Source: Rhizoclosmatium globosum
Taxonomy: Eukaryota; Chytridiomycota; Chytridiomycetes; Chytridiales; Chytriomycetaceae
Direction: 5' to 3'
DNA: 64,000 nt
NCBI GenBank assembly: GCA_002104985.1
Contig: MCGO01000157.1
Span: forward strand, 24,291-88,290
Both the position numbers and the translations under genes were made by a program. Positions 41,288 to 53,986 of the stretch are shown one piece after another (within the stretch, counting starts at the first letter, position 1; every line of letters begins with the position of its first letter). The notes beneath the pieces are model-generated. The model ran no database searches, had not been told where the DNA came from, and saw only the letters and a program-made list of their open reading frames with translations.

Positions 41288-42123
41288 TTAGATAAAGAAG
41301 AGAAGGGAAAAGAGAAGAAATAAAATTGATTGTGACTTGAGTGCAGATGTATGTGAGTTTGCTGCTTTCGTGCTAACAGCGGTGCTCTTGATTGTTTGGC
41401 TTGTTGTTACATTCGCTTGAGTAGTCCTTGGCAATTGCTTCAGCGGAACAACTCTATCGCGTACTTCGAATTGTCCAGACTGGAAGAACGCCTCCAAGTT
41501 TGTATTCCCATACGGCGAATCCTGCTGCAAGCATTTGTAGACGGGCTGAATCGAATACCCGCCAGCCATCAACAAATCCAACGTCTTCTTCCCCACATTC
41601 ACTTCCGCCCTATACAAAAACTAATTAATACCCATAAAATTAGCAAACACGAAAAAGAAAACACTCAAACTGCCAAGCATCATGATGCAAACTAATCTCC
41701 CCCACCCTCCCATCCTTAATCCACCCCTTCACCCTCCCCAACACATTCGTTTCCATAGCACCCTCGTTATTCCAGTTTGCCCAATCCTCAGAATCCAAGT
41801 AATTCACAATCTGAAGCCCCATCAACGCGGCGATCCTCCGCACCCTCGCGTTCGACTGTCCATTCGGGGGACGCAGGTATCGCGGGTATTGTCCTATAAC
41901 TGTATACACTGCTTTCGCGTTATACACGATTTCGGAAACGATTTCGTCGTCGGTGGCGAGTTCGGTAAGGCGCGGGTGGGACCATGTGTGTAGCCCGATT
42001 TCGTGGTTGGAGAGGTATGTGGAGAGGAGGTGAGTGGGTTTAGGCGGGTTGTTGAGCCGATTACGTAGAATGTTGTTTTTAGGTTTTTTTGTTTTAGGTC
42101 TGCATGGTTGGGGGGTTTTTTTT

Positions 42124-42155
<32 letters not shown>

Positions 42156-42426
42156 GGGGTGGTGTTGTTAAATCAGTGTGGGTGAGAAGAAACGGAAGGG
42201 TTCGGGGTTTTAAACCTACATTCGAGGAGTTGGGATGTGACGTTTGATGGACCGTCATCGAATGTTGGGGACCATGGCTTTGGATCTAGGGTTGTGGTGC
42301 ATTTGTGGATGTCAGACTGTGGGACAGTGGTTGAGGGAAAGGATTCGTTGAAGAATCGTGTCCAGACTGGTACAGCAGGAGCACGAGACCAAGCTTTCGG
42401 GGCCCAACTAAAGTCAAAGCTGAGGA
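41288..42426 (-). CDS. Chitin deacetylase-like polysaccharide deacetylase, GPI-type end
   Basis: NodB-homology motifs are in order: TFDDGPSNVTSQLLE (motif 1, catalytic and metal Asp), HEIGLHTWSHPRLTELATDD (motif 2, metal histidines), RYLRPPNGQSNARVRRIAAL (motif 3), DSEDWANWN (motif 4) and EISLHHD (motif 5). The C-terminus ends in a Ser/Thr-rich stretch and a hydrophobic tail (SILFLLFSLLFFI), the form of a GPI signal. The enzyme removes acetyl groups from chitin to give chitosan at the wall. Introns separate the motifs; one contains a run of 25 G. The N-terminal exon with the signal peptide was not placed, so the start is provisional. Confidence 0.82.
42135..42159 (+). repeat. 25-base poly-G tract in an intron
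   Basis: Uninterrupted G from 42135 to 42159, preceded by a T run. It lies in the chitin deacetylase intron after TFDDGPS. On the coding strand it is poly-C. Its length is likely inexact. Confidence 0.8.
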
Positions 42427-42624
42427 ATTGTTAAAAAATGTTTGGTTGATGAACCTAAAATAAACCACACGTTTGCATATTTTCGTTGCTTGTTGAAGGT
42501 TTTGCAAATGGAATGGAAGGTTTGGAATTCTATTGCTGATTGGGGTATTCTCCGAAAAGAAACTTAACTAGAGTTTCTTTCTGATTTCTGTTGATTCGTT
42601 TATTCTATTCAAAAAAGCAGTCAA

Positions 42625-43732
42625 ATGGAAAGCGGCACAACTTCGAAAGCCAGTCCCCATCCAGTGAAGGGGATCCTAAAACGAGAACATACAGTGGCGA
42701 ATACGGACAGCAATCGGATTCAACAACAGCCAAGTAAGTCTGAGTTTGATGTTTGTGTTCCTCTCTAACTTCAGCTTTAGGATCCGGTGGGATGGTAAGC
42801 ATCTGCCCAGCAAAGCATTATCCAATACTCTGTGTTTGGTACATTTGAATCGTTGCATTGGCTTGAGCGAGGATGGTGCATGGATTTGGAAGCCTTGGGA
42901 ACCACTTTGGCTCTTCAATCATCAGACGGATCCTGTATCTTTAGAGCGACAACATCAACAGTCAATTGCTTCGATGCGATATCCTTAAGGGCGCTCTGGT
43001 CTATTCAGCCTCCGTCCTTCTCAGTAGCCTTCATCTCCACTACTCAACGAACAACCTCTCTCAATACACCAACATTAATCCGAAACACAAAAAGAGGACA
43101 ATCTCATGATAACCGAGCCCAGAAGAATAGCACCATGAAGATCACGGAACCTAAAACCCCTTCATTCACTATAACATGAACACGGACGAAATTACAGGTC
43201 ATTCAGGTACCTATACGGCTGATCCATATCATTTCGATTACCTTACACTACCCTACAACATAGGCGAAGTCCCACCAATGGAACTCACGTCCGCCCTTGA
43301 AACAGCTCTCTCGGAACGAATGCAAGCAGTTCATCATCAATGTCCTCATTCATGCTCACAAGTGACACGGAAAGTGTCAAGAGTGGCCATGGAAGTGAAC
43401 ATCACGCAACATTAGTCCTTGAAGGAAACGGCACAAGGAATGGGATGACGATGATGTGGAAGGGTTGCATGATGGAATGACTCCAGAAGGTACGTCGTTT
43501 GTCATTGGGTGTGTCGAGTTACTGATGTTCTTTTCAAAAGAACGTGAAAAGCATATCAAGTTTGAAAAGTTGAGGGCGCAGCATTACAACATGAAAATGG
43601 CGCTTGCTGAAGCGCGGCGTAAAATGGAGGAGGAGGATGAAGCTGAGGAAGAGGGGAAAATGGGAACGGGGAATACAAGGTGGAGGATTATGACAGGATG
43701 AAGAGGGTGACGATGATTCTGATTTCGAATAA
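42625..43732 (+). CDS. Protein phosphatase 1 inhibitor 2 (Glc8/IPP-2) family
   Basis: Starts MESGTTSKASPHPVKGILKR, where VKGILK is the conserved PP1-docking motif. Next come the conserved Trp segment (FRIRWDG, then ATLIRNTKRG after an intron), STMKITEPKTPS (the KxDEPKTP phosphorylation site), a segment with DPYHFDYLTL, and the C-terminal helix KLRAQHYNMKMALAEARRKM with its HYN motif. IPP-2 proteins bind and regulate PP1. The last part (EEEDEAEEEGK...) is acidic; two one-base slips near 43672 and 43695 hide an acidic end (DDDSDFE) and TAA at 43730. Exon borders in the middle are approximate. Confidence 0.75.
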
Positions 43733-43807
43733 AGTGCTTTTTCGTTCATTGATTTTATTGTTACTTTGTTGATACGATGTTGAGTCAAATAAGTCAAATA
43801 ATGAGGC

Positions 43808-45620
43808 TCACGGCTTCTCATCAATGCCTTTCGTTTTGGCCAAATGAATGGAACCAGTGCGAGAATTCCAACAAAACACGAAAGTTGACTGAGGAAGGAA
43901 TATTTGTATGCTTCATTGAAACCAGTCTTGAGTTGATCCGCTGCAATTTCGAACAGAACAGTCGCGTTTTGAGGGAAAGTTGCTGACTTTGGGACCACCT
44001 CCATAACTTGGCGAGAGTAATGTATGGACGACATCTACTTGGTACTCTCTGAAATTGAGAATGTCTATTGCGGCGTGAAGTTCGGAGAACGTCAGTCTTG
44101 CGATAATCAAGTTATTTAGAATTGTGCCAATGATAGATACGATTACGTTTCTATGGGGATAGTTAGAATAATGAATCAATGTAGATGATACTTACGCGCC
44201 AATATTGGTTGTACTTGTGCATATTCCAGTCGCGATTGGAACAACTCTTTGTCAATGTTCAATTGCAAAGCTGAAATTCGTAGTTGGACCATAGTTCCAA
44301 TCCAACCAAGAATACAGAGCTTCCAATTACATGCCCACTCCAAAGTCCTTTGTTAGATGGAAATCCAAACACAGGCCGCTGCCCAAATAATGGGCCCGCA
44401 ATAAAAAACTCAACATATCGCCCTTACCAAAATGTTAAAACCATATACGATGAAGTTATGTCTTACCTTTCTTTGAAAATACCGATCCAGAGAACATTGT
44501 GACAACAATGTAAAACACACATACAACGCAAGTAATGCCACCGACTTGAAGTGGCTTGTAATTATCGATGTATTCCAGGAAAAGGGAGAAGAAAATGAAC
44601 GTTGACTGGATTCCCCACCAACGAAAAAGGAGATACCAGCCATTGCGACAATAAATGAGTTTTGCCAAATTGGAGGAGGTACTACTGGATCAATCGCAAC
44701 GCGGAATTCGATATAGGCAAGTAGGATGAGGCCAAGAACGCTGACGATCAATAACACAATTACTTGGGGGGACCCCCAAGCCCAAGTAGTTCCACCAAGC
44801 AAAATTGGAATGTTGAATGCCATAAGCGTACACAACAGACAAACGAACCGAGAAAATCGACACGCTTCACTTTGTCCCAAACGTCTCCCTCGGCGCGAGG
44901 GATGTTGCAGTACAGTACAACGAATAGGAAGTTTAGGAATCCAACAGGTAGATTCATGTAGAAGCACCAACGCCAGTTAAGGTGGTCTGTGAAGAGTCCT
45001 CCGAGGAATGGCCCAGTGTGTTTCCCGCTCCAACCATTGCTCCGAGACCAGCCATATATTTACCTGGAATATATTGTTTCAACCAACTTTAAATCAATAA
45101 GATAACTACCTCGATCTTTGCTTGAGGTAATGTCCGATACCACAATGTATGAAAGTGGCAAGAGCCCACCACCACCAACACCTGCAATCGCCCGACCAAA
45201 GATCAAAACCTCCATTGAAGGAGCAGTTGCGCAGATCAAGGAACCAACAAGAAAGATGACCAGGGCACTAACAAACACCCACTTCTTGGAGAAGATGCCG
45301 GAGAACTTGCCATATCTGATTTATCATAAGCGTACCATCCAAATGAAATTTAACACTCACAAGATCCCGAAAGGAGCCGCTGTGAGCATATACACTCCGA
45401 GCCAAGGGAGTAACATCTCCTTACTAAACTCTCCAAGAATGAAAGAAAGTGCTGGCAAGATGATGGTGTTGTCAAGGCAGTACATGAATACAGCGAGCAT
45501 CAAGCTGACGTAGACGAGAACAAAGTCTCTTTTGTTGAGCTTATGTGGCGCTTCATCATAGTCATCTTGAGGTTTGGCTGCAATTGGTTCGAGGACAGGG
45601 ATGTCTGTCGAAGTTGTCAT
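43808..45620 (-). CDS. MFS transporter, DHA2 type, copy 4 (several frame breaks)
   Basis: Exon 1 (45620-45357) encodes MTTSTDIPVLEPIAAKPQDD and FVLVYVSLMLAVFMYCLDNT. Exon 2 has GRAIAGVGGGGLLPLSYIVV. Exon 3 starts KYMAGLGAMVGAGNTLG and then breaks at the GGCCC near 45010. Further pieces are NLPVGFLNFLFVVLYCNIP, LMAFNIPILLGGTTWAWGS, AMAGISFFVGG and GIQSTFIFFSLFLEYID, in different frames (breaks near 44853 and 44613-44616). The C-terminal FVGILALVPFIWPKR is in frame but the terminal codons slip again. It is a paralogue of copy 5. Functional status depends on whether the breaks are real. Confidence 0.75.
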
Positions 45621-45746
45621 CTTGGGGAATGTTTTGAGGAACTAAATTTGAGGCGGATGAAGCGGTTGCTGAACTCGAAACATCCGATCTCCACTCTGAT
45701 CTTTTAAGAACTAACCATTGGTACTTTAAGCAAAAAAGGCTTTATT

Positions 45747-47597
45747 TCACTTTCTTTGCTTTGACTTTGGCCAAATGAATGGAACCAATACCAAATTCCA
45801 ACGAAACAAGCCAGCTGACTCAAAAATGCTACTTTAAATGCATCATTAAATCCCCGCTTAAGTTGGTCTGCAGCTGTAAGAATGAGGTCCTTTGGAATTT
45901 CTGAGGAGATTGCCAATATTTGCAATAGCTTGGAAAGAGTAATGTACTGCGATACATTAACTTGATGGCCATTAGATTCAATGCGTCTATCACGGCGTGG
46001 AGCTCGATCGCTCCATCAGTTTTTGTAATAAGTAGGTTGTTGAGAATCGTCCCAATCACAGAAACGGCAACATTTCTAAGAATCAAAATCAGTAAACGAA
46101 TTCAGTCTTCTACTATTGACTCACGCTCCAATGCTCATTGCACTCGTACAGATTCCAGTTGCAATCGGAATCAACTCCTTCTCAACCCCAAGTTGCAGTG
46201 CTGAAATACGAAGCTGGACCATACATCCGATAGCGAGTCCAAGAACGGCACAACTTGTTATAATTTGGTTGAGACCCGAGTCTTTTGTGAAGTTTGCAAT
46301 CCAAATGTTCCCAGCAATCCAAACCAGTGACCAACGATAAAAAAGCTTATGTAGTGACCTAAATTAGGAAAAATAACTATGAGCTAAAACTTTGGATGTT
46401 TCATCACGTACCCTTTTTTGATAATACGATTCCAGAAGCAACCGTGACAATAATATAAAATGTGCAAACGACAGCATTAATCCTCCAACTTCAATGGCGT
46501 TATAACCGTCGATAAACTCCAGGAACAGCGAGATGTACATGAAACACGATTGAATTCCTCCGCCGACAAAGAATGAGATTCCTGCCATAGCCATAATGAA
46601 CGGCTTTTCCAAATGGAGGGAACAACTGGATCCACAGCAACCCGGAATTCGATGTATACAAACAGAGAAAAGCCAATAGCGCTGAGAACCAACAAAACAA
46701 TAACTTGCGGCGAGTTCCACGCCCATGTTGTTCCCCCGAGAAGAATTGGGATGTTGAAGGCCATCAGTGAGACGAGAAGAACAATGATCCCAGCAAATCC
46801 ACGTTCTTCACTGTCTCCCATGTATCCAAAGCTTTGCGAGGAATGTTGCAAAACAGCACAAAAAACAAGAACGTGATTGCTCCAACTGGCAGGTTTATGT
46901 AAAAGCACCACGCCAGGTAGCTTGTCTGTCAAGGCTCCGCCAATAAGTGGACCAAGCATATTTCCTGACCCACCATTGCGCCGAGGCCAGCCATGTATTT
47001 TGTAGGTTTGGGTTTATAGAACAATTTAACCTCTACTACCGTGACTTACCACGCTCTTTCACTGATGTAATGTCAGCGACGACAATATATGATAAGGGAA
47101 TTAGACCTCCTCCACCGACACCCGCAATGGCTCTGCCCAAGATAAGGACTTCCATCGATTGAGCCAAGCACACACAAGAGACCCAGCCAGAAAGATTGTG
47201 AGTGCGAATACAAAAACCCACTTCTTGGAAAATATTCCAGAGAATTTCCCGTACCTGATTTTACGTCGGGTGAGTTTTGTGTTGTGGTGATGTAATGAGA
47301 ACAACAGCTCACAGGATTCCAAACGGCGCTGATGTCAACATATACACTCCCAGCCAAGGTAACAAAGTTTCCTTTCCCAGTCAGTAAGAATGAATGATAG
47401 GGCGGGTAGGATGATTGTGTTGTCCAGACAGTACATGAACACTGCCAAGAGAAGGCCTGTGTACACGAGCGAGAAGTCTCGCTTGCTAAATCTGTGGAGG
47501 ACTTCATCGTCTTTGGATGATACTGCGAAACGTCGGCGGTAGCGTCTGTCAAAGCGATTACAAACTGTCCTTGCCCTGGATTGGAATGAGGGTTCAT
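45747..47597 (-). CDS. MFS transporter, DHA2 type, copy 5 (several frame breaks)
   Basis: Start 47597 (MNPHSNPGQGQFVIALTDAT), then FSLVYTGLLLAVFMYCLDNT in a frame reached after a slip. Another slip follows at 47379-47381 before the lumenal loop. GRAIAGVGGGGLIPLSYIVV, LMAFNIPILLGGTTWAWNS and AGISFFVGGGIQSCFMYISL mark the helices. The last exon contains AIDALNLMAIKL and slips at 45793-45795 just before the VPFIWPKSK end. All breaks seen are one base. Copies 4 and 5 resemble each other more than copies 1-3 and form a second tandem pair. Confidence 0.75.
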
Positions 47598-47772
47598 GTT
47601 TAAAATTTTAATCAATGGTAACCAACCACAGCTTATGACAATGGATACGTATAGGGTGGTATTTGATTTGCTCATAATTGGAAATCAACTTCTCTGCGGT
47701 TCATGATGCTCACATTAATAGAAGTCGTCAATTCTAATAATAGTGCATATTTATTCCATTTTGTTGCTGAAA

Positions 47773-48886
47773 ATGCTTGTTGCTTCCGTTGTGCTTTCTG
47801 CTTGTGCTTCAGCACTGTCACTTCCCTCGTGCGACGCGTCCTCTGTGTCGTGCAAGCCAAGCGGACAGTTGTTGTGTACCAACGAATGGCGTGATGGTTC
47901 TTGCTGTTCAGTGGCTTCCCGGGTACTGTGCCGGGACAGGAAACCGATGCACGCACGATGTCCTTGACCGACTTCCAAAGGACAAGTGGACCATTCACGG
48001 TGCGTTCCCTTAGCCCTAACCCTAAGTCTTTAGTCTGTTGCTTGTCTAGTTCTAGTGTCGTTCAACTGACTAAGTGGTAAGCTGAAAAAGGACTGTGGCC
48101 CGACGACTGCGACGGCTTCCAAGTCTCCGACTGCGACCCGAAACGCACGTACAGAGACGCGGCAAAGCGAATCAAGGACTCGCCGCTTTACAAGAACATG
48201 ACAGACTTGTGGTGTGTGTCTGTTGATTGCTGTTCTAGGGTTAGGGTTAACACTCTACTCTGTCAGGGTCTCATTCAAGGGTGGCTTGGACAAGGACTTT
48301 AACGACTTTTGGAGCCACGAATTTGCGAAACATGGAACCTGTTATTCGCCCGCAGATCCAAAGGTAGGGTTATGTGTTGCATCACTTTGGATTACTAAAC
48401 GTCTTTTGTTAGTGCGTTGGATCCACATACGGCGCCGATGTTGAACGCTTTTTTCATGATACTCTAGTTATCACTGATAAGTGTGAGTGTAATGTTGAGT
48501 ATGCGTCGATTTCTATGGTTCTATTTACAGACAACTCCATGCGGCTCTGCGCGACTCCGGCATTGTTCCATCGAAAACTGCCGGTTACAAGTCGGAAGAT
48601 ATTCAAAAGGCAATTGTCACTGCGTTCGGGGATTTGTCTGTCGGGCTGGTGTGTAAAGGCCCATACCTTGCTGAAATTAGACTAGGACTCATTGTACGTG
48701 GATTATCCTTTTCTCAATATTCTAATTAATTCTATTTGTTATTAGGGTGTTGGTGGTGGGCAAGTTGCAAAGAATGGTGACGTGTATTTGCCGTCTACAT
48801 GTCCTCGTTACGGTGTCATGTACGCGCTCGAGCATCCCGATCATCCTGCTGTCGGACTAGTCGAAAATGAGGATGATGATGAATAA
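47773..48886 (+). CDS. Secreted RNase T2
   Basis: A signal peptide (MLVASVVLSACASA) is followed by a cysteine-rich start, then CCVPTNGVMVLAVQWLPGYC, the T2-family N-terminal strand. The first catalytic segment KWTIHG|LWPDDC spans intron 1 (phase 1), and the second, FWSHEFAKHGTC, contains the second active-site histidine. Later pieces are LHAALRDSGIVPSKTAGYKS and NGDVYLPSTCPRY. The tail is acidic (VENEDDDE). The enzyme cleaves single-stranded RNA and works outside the cell or in vacuoles. A one-base slip occurs near 47859 between the signal region and the CCVPTNG segment. Introns 1 and 3 carry CCCTAA/TTAGGG-like repeats. Confidence 0.85.
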
Positions 48887-48980
48887 GTGGCATTTGTCAA
48901 CAATCTTATGGGGACATTGACAGCCAGTTTTGGTTTATTCAAGCTCACTATAAATCTCAAATACATGTTATTTAAAGGTC

Positions 48981-50634
48981 TTATTGTAGGCCTACAATCT
49001 GCAAGTTCAGTCTGTGTTCGATTGTCTCGTTAGTAACGAACAAGAAACATAATAACGCGTACTTCAATATACTCGCGCGAACATCCTTGAGAATCTTTGC
49101 AATTTGTTTCGTATCTGTTGCCCACGTAAAATGTGTGAATATCTGCTTCCCTTGTACTCGATTGAGATCCAAGAACTTTTTCTCAAAGTACAGACATCCT
49201 TCATCGTAGTTTTCACCACCTGTACATTTTAGATATATTGAGACAAGAAGGCCTCTGCTGAATGGGATATACCGTGAAAGTCAGGGAAATAGCTTTGTAT
49301 CGGCGACGTCTTGATCTTTTCCCGAAAAGATCAATTTTGTTAAAAAAGAGGATCGTGCTCGTATTTTGAAGAGTGGATGGTTGCATATTGAGTTGAACAC
49401 GTTGATGGATTCAATCACTGGATAGAAGTGAGTCTACTTCACTCTGAACTTATTATGTTGCTCCCACTTACTTCGATTCATTCCCTCTGCCTCGACACAC
49501 GCTTGATCGTATGAGCTTATAGCGACGAGGAATATGATTGCTTCGACATTGTCAAAATGGGCCGCCCATTTCCTCCGTTCCGACCTCTGTCCTCCTACAT
49601 CAAACACACGATATAAAACCCCTTCAACCGTGAATTTAGTTTCTGTTACAGTTGTTGTTTTGATGCGTGTATGGAGGATGTCTTCCTCCGTTGGAACAAA
49701 GTTGGATGCGCAGATACGTGAGAGGTTTTTCATAAGACTGCAAGATGAGTTTGGTATATCAGTTTCTTTTGAATAGACGGAAGAATGGCTTAACTATGAC
49801 ATGAATCAAGCAGCTGATACTCATTCGACCGCGTATAACAATACTGAATACCACAATCCGACCAAACAGTCTCATCGCGTTCATGATTGTTCACTTAGTC
49901 CTTCCCCGGTGGTAAATTTCTGATGTACGGAATTCGATAGCAAATATTTCACTGCTATCTCCACTGGTGTTTCAACCCTCGAAGTCCCGGCACGATCCAA
50001 CCTCCTTTTCTCCCTCTCTCTATCTGAATCATACAAATGCTTCGCCGTCTGGCTATACTCCCTTGACGTGCAAGTCTCGCCCACAGGTAACAGTGTACTC
50101 GATTTACTATTTGAACGAACAAACGAGCCGATCGTTTCCTTTCAAACGGATCTGGGATCATAGGGAGTCCTGAATACTTGTTTCCGATATTCCCCTGTGA
50201 CTCACTTGCGCGACTCATGTTTGATGACCGCCGGTCGTTTGATGGGTTTAACGGGTCGAACCCAAAAGGTATTGATAACGCGTCCATGGCGGCGATGAGG
50301 TTGTGATGCAGGTGTATATGTTTAGGTGTAAGCAGGTGTGGAAGGTTTTGAGGTCGGATGGTGTGAAGCCGACTTTGTAGATTATTTTCATTTGTTTTAA
50401 GATTGTGGATTTGCCTGTTTCTCCGGCGCCTATATTTTGGAAGAAGGTTAAAATTTAATGGGATGATGGGAGGGGTTGAAGGCTACCGAGTAGGAGGAGT
50501 TTAACAGTGTGCGTTGCTTCGAGTTCTTTGCGTTCTGCGGTGATGGCTTTATCGATTTCTTTGCTTTTGAGTGTGGCTGTTACATCGGATGCTTCTTGTT
50601 CAGCTTTGAGTGGAGAGGACGAAGAGCAACCCAT
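48981..50634 (-). CDS. Heterotrimeric G-protein alpha subunit, copy 1
   Basis: Begins MGCSSSS, giving Gly2 for myristoylation and Cys3 for palmitoylation. The G1 loop is split by an intron after LLLLG and completed as AGETGKST (about 50410-50430). Switch regions are present as ILHTRIKTTTVTETKF and FDVGGQRSERRKWAAHF (about 49545-49620). The base-recognition NKID lies near 49320-49340. The final motif is FTHFTWATDTKQIAKILKDV instead of the usual TCATDT. The helical domain has a long Ser/Asn/Arg-rich insert (NPSNDRRSSNMSRASESQGN) and contains frame slips. Gα subunits switch on GTP exchange by 7-TM receptors. It is the first of five tandem copies. Confidence 0.82.
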
Positions 50635-50808
50635 TTTTGAGACTCTTTCAGATTTACATTAGTAAATCCTCATTAATGGGCCAGATCTTTCAAATCTTTT
50701 CAAATTCCTTTAAGACATTTTATTGAATCGTTTTAGTTGACAAGACCAACTGCTTGCAGATTCAGTCTATTTTTGGAAGTTGGTGACAAATCCAGAATTA
50801 TATATGAC

Positions 50809-52262
50809 TCACTTTTGAACGCACTCCCTTACGGCTTTTAGAATTTGGGCTATTTGTTTTGTATCTGTCGCCCAAGTGAAATGTGTGAATAGTTGTCTGT
50901 CCTTTTCTTTGTTGAGGGAGGTAAATTGGGTGCGAAAGAACTTGCAGCCGTTATCATACGTGTTTTCTTCTACCGAAAAAGTCTTTATAAGATTAATCCA
51001 GTTGTTACTTGAATTTACCTTGAAAATTGGAGAAGAAGTTTGAAATGGGAGTAACTTGAATTTTTTCTTTGAATAAGTCAATTTTGTTGAGGAACAATAT
51101 AATTCCTGTCTTTTTGAACAGAGGAAACTGAATTATGGAATTGAAAACGTTGATTGATTCGATCACTGTAAAATGAAATTAATGAAATAAAAAATATGCA
51201 AATACATTGTACTTCTGTTCATCCTTCAGCTTCCATGCAAGTCTGGTCATACGCGCTCAGAGCTACAACAAATATGATAGCCTGAACATTATCGAAGTAG
51301 GGGCCCATTTCTTCCGTTCCGAGCGCTGACCTCCGACGTCAAACACACTATATACCACATTGTCTGCTTTAATTTTGTTTCGGTTATTGTGACAGTCCGT
51401 TTCCGCGAATGTAGAATGTCTTCTTCCGTTGGTTTGAAAGTTGGTGAACATATCCGTCGCATGTGTTCCATAACGCTAAATATGCATGATTAAATATTCA
51501 GACTTGCCTTTCAAATAAATTACTCAACTACTTGCAGCATTCCATAAGTTGGTATTCGTTCGATCGAGAATAACAGTATTGAGTTCCCGAATCGTTCCAA
51601 ATCATCTCGATCGCATCTTGCACAAGGTTTGGGACTTGACCTTTCTTGAAACCATCAACTGTTTCCGGTGACAAAAGTAACATCAATTTTGGAGTGATGA
51701 CGAGGTTGTGAGAAATCAATTCATCAACAGCTGCGACGGAGACTCGTTTCTTTCCGACAGGCTTGTTAACGGCTATATATTGGCTTTTGCAAAAGCTGCT
51801 ATAGGACCATCTTTCGCGAAATTTCTTCCAACAGGAAGGGATTGAGCCCACTCGAATCATCAGTGTAATCTCCTGATATTAGAGATAATCGTTGAGTTGC
51901 ATTTCTTTCTGAAAACCGTAGGGTATTTCAATGTGTCCATAGCTGCAAAAGTGTCGTTATGCAGTCCAGTATGTTTGATAGTAGTGTTAATCGGAATCCT
52001 TCTATCTCCTCAGATGTAAAACCAACGCCATATATAATTTTCATTTGTTTGAGAATAGTGGACTTTCCTGTTTCTCCAGCACCTGAGATATTTTAAGACG
52101 AGAATCAGTTTAAATGCAGATCCAAACCTAACAGAAGCAGCTTGGTCCTTTCACGTTTTCGAGTTTTTTTCGTTCTTCTTCTATTTGTTTGTCGATTTCT
52201 TGGGCTCGGAGTTGAGCCTTCGCGTCTTCTTCGTGTAAGTTAGATGAGGATGTACATCCCAT
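50809..52262 (-). CDS. Heterotrimeric G-protein alpha subunit, copy 2 (frame broken)
   Basis: Starts MGCTSSSNLHEEDAKAQLRA with the same lipid-attachment residues. The segment before the G1 loop slips by one base at the CCTTT near 52148. The region with DSGTQYCYSRSNEYQLMECC matches the end of the helical domain. The switch part is FDVGGQRSERKKWAP, and switch I (RKRTVTITETK) is one frame away. NKIDLFKEKI and HFTWATDTKQIAQILKAVRE close the GTPase domain; it ends at 50809. The layout and introns match copies 1 and 3. The protein may or may not be functional, depending on whether the slips are real. Confidence 0.78.
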
Positions 52263-52412
52263 TTTCAAAAGATTTACGAAATGGGAAGTCCCATTCCATC
52301 AAGTAAACTGGCCAAAATATATACATAGTTTATTCCAAACCGCAATCTTTTAAGTTGGCTCTGTTATGAATGACAATTCAATTTTCACTTTACATATACA
52401 TTGAAAGCAAAC

Positions 52413-53986
52413 TTACTCTTGAATACATTTACACACTGAATCAAGTACTTTTCGAGTTTGCTTTGTGTCCGTGCCCAAGTCAAGTGATGTTGAATCCGAC
52501 GTTCGGATCTGTGTTTGCAGCTCGGAACATTTCAAGGAAGTATTCAATGGACTCTTCATATATGCTGGTTCCTATTACGTATTTTAGCAACATAAGTTAG
52601 CTTGTTTAAGAGTCTGGTACCTTTGTACGAGGGAAAGTAGTCACTGACTGGTGAAACATTGAGCTTTATCTTGAAAAGATCGATTTTGTTTAGGAACAAA
52701 ATGATTCCTGTATTTACAAATGCAGAATGATTTATGATGCTCTTGAACACTTGAAGAGCTTCGACAACTAAAACAAATTAATCAAACAGAGTACAAGTAG
52801 GTATTTTGATTCAAACCTCTGTTGACGGACCGATCTTCGTAACATACTTGATCGTATGAGCTTATGGCAACAACGAAAATAATTGCGTTAACATCGTCGA
52901 AAAGACTCGCCCATTTTTTCCGTTGCGAACGTTGACCACCCACATCGAAAACTCTATATTCAACATCCTTGATTTTGAATCTAGTTTCAGAGATGGCTGT
53001 TGTTTTTAGGCGCGATAGAAGAATGTCTTCTTTTGTTGGGATATATCCAGGAGCCCCAATTCGACGAAGATTTTTCATCAAGCTAATGCTAATATCAGGC
53101 AACCATTTAGCGCAAAAAAAAAGTACTAACTATTCACAGCACTCCATCAATCCGAATTCGCTTGATCGACTGAAACAATACTGAACCCCAGAATCATTCC
53201 AAAACGCTTCAAATCATCAATTTGCTGAGCCGTTATAATTTCATCCTTTCCAAACCCGAATGTTGAAAGGGGCATTGCTTTCATGCTTCGACCAAAGTCT
53301 GGAATGGGACCGATCTGATTTATCCCTCCAAATCGTTCATATTGAGAAACTGCATCTTGTGATTGTAACGTGTAGTTCATCCTTTCCGAGCTCCGCCACC
53401 ATACGAGTCAACGCCTGTCACAACATATGTACTAAGTCTTGATATTACTGGTGATTTTGATCCTTGTGACAACGATTGTCGAGTTTCGTCAATCCAGGTT
53501 CGTGACGAATTTGACTCACCGAAGTGATTGACGATTTCATCGAATGCTAAGCTGCTTCTTCGTCTCACGTTATTGCTTTGTGGTGGAAGGGGTTCGTCTG
53601 GATCGGAATCAACAGTGTCAGGCGTAATAAACCGTAAGGTATTTTTAAGTTGTCCATTTGTACTGCAAGTGTCTTAACACATGAGAAGAGGTTCAGTATT
53701 ATTGAAGAGCGGTATGTTTGGATTTCTTCTGGACTGAAGCCAGTATCGTAGATTAGTTTCATTTGTTTTAGAATCGTAGATTTGCCGGATCTCCTGTGCC
53801 TGAAAAAGGGGCAAGTTGATTCGTGTCCTGACAGACAGAAGGGATCATACCAAGAAGAAGTAATTTCACCGGCTTCAGTGCTTCCAGGCGTCGGCGTTCC
53901 GAAGTGAGCTGAGTATCAATCGCTCTTGATATTCGCCTTGACTCAGTATCTTCGGCTGTTACTGGTGATGAGTTTGCACATCCCAT
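52413..53986 (-). CDS. Heterotrimeric G-protein alpha subunit, copy 3 (frame broken)
   Basis: Starts MGCANSSPVTAEDTESRRIS and LEALKPVKLLLLG, then an intron. The G1 loop GTGD... slips in the GATCC near 53790. The insert and αA segment (MDNLKIPYGLLRLT) and helical end precede NLRRIGAPGYIPTKEDILL, switch I (SRLKTTAISETRF) and switch II FDVGGQRSQRKKWASLF. NKIDLFKIKLNVSPVSDYF contains the guanine-binding NKID. The C-terminal LTWA...KVLDSVCKCIQE is reached through a slip near 52485. This copy groups with copies 4 and 6 by its QRSQ/QKSQ switch II. Confidence 0.78.

Noticed and set aside
48008..48250. A telomere or chromosome end
   Set aside because: TTAGGG-like motifs are only one to three units long, lie within introns, and conserved genes continue on both sides.
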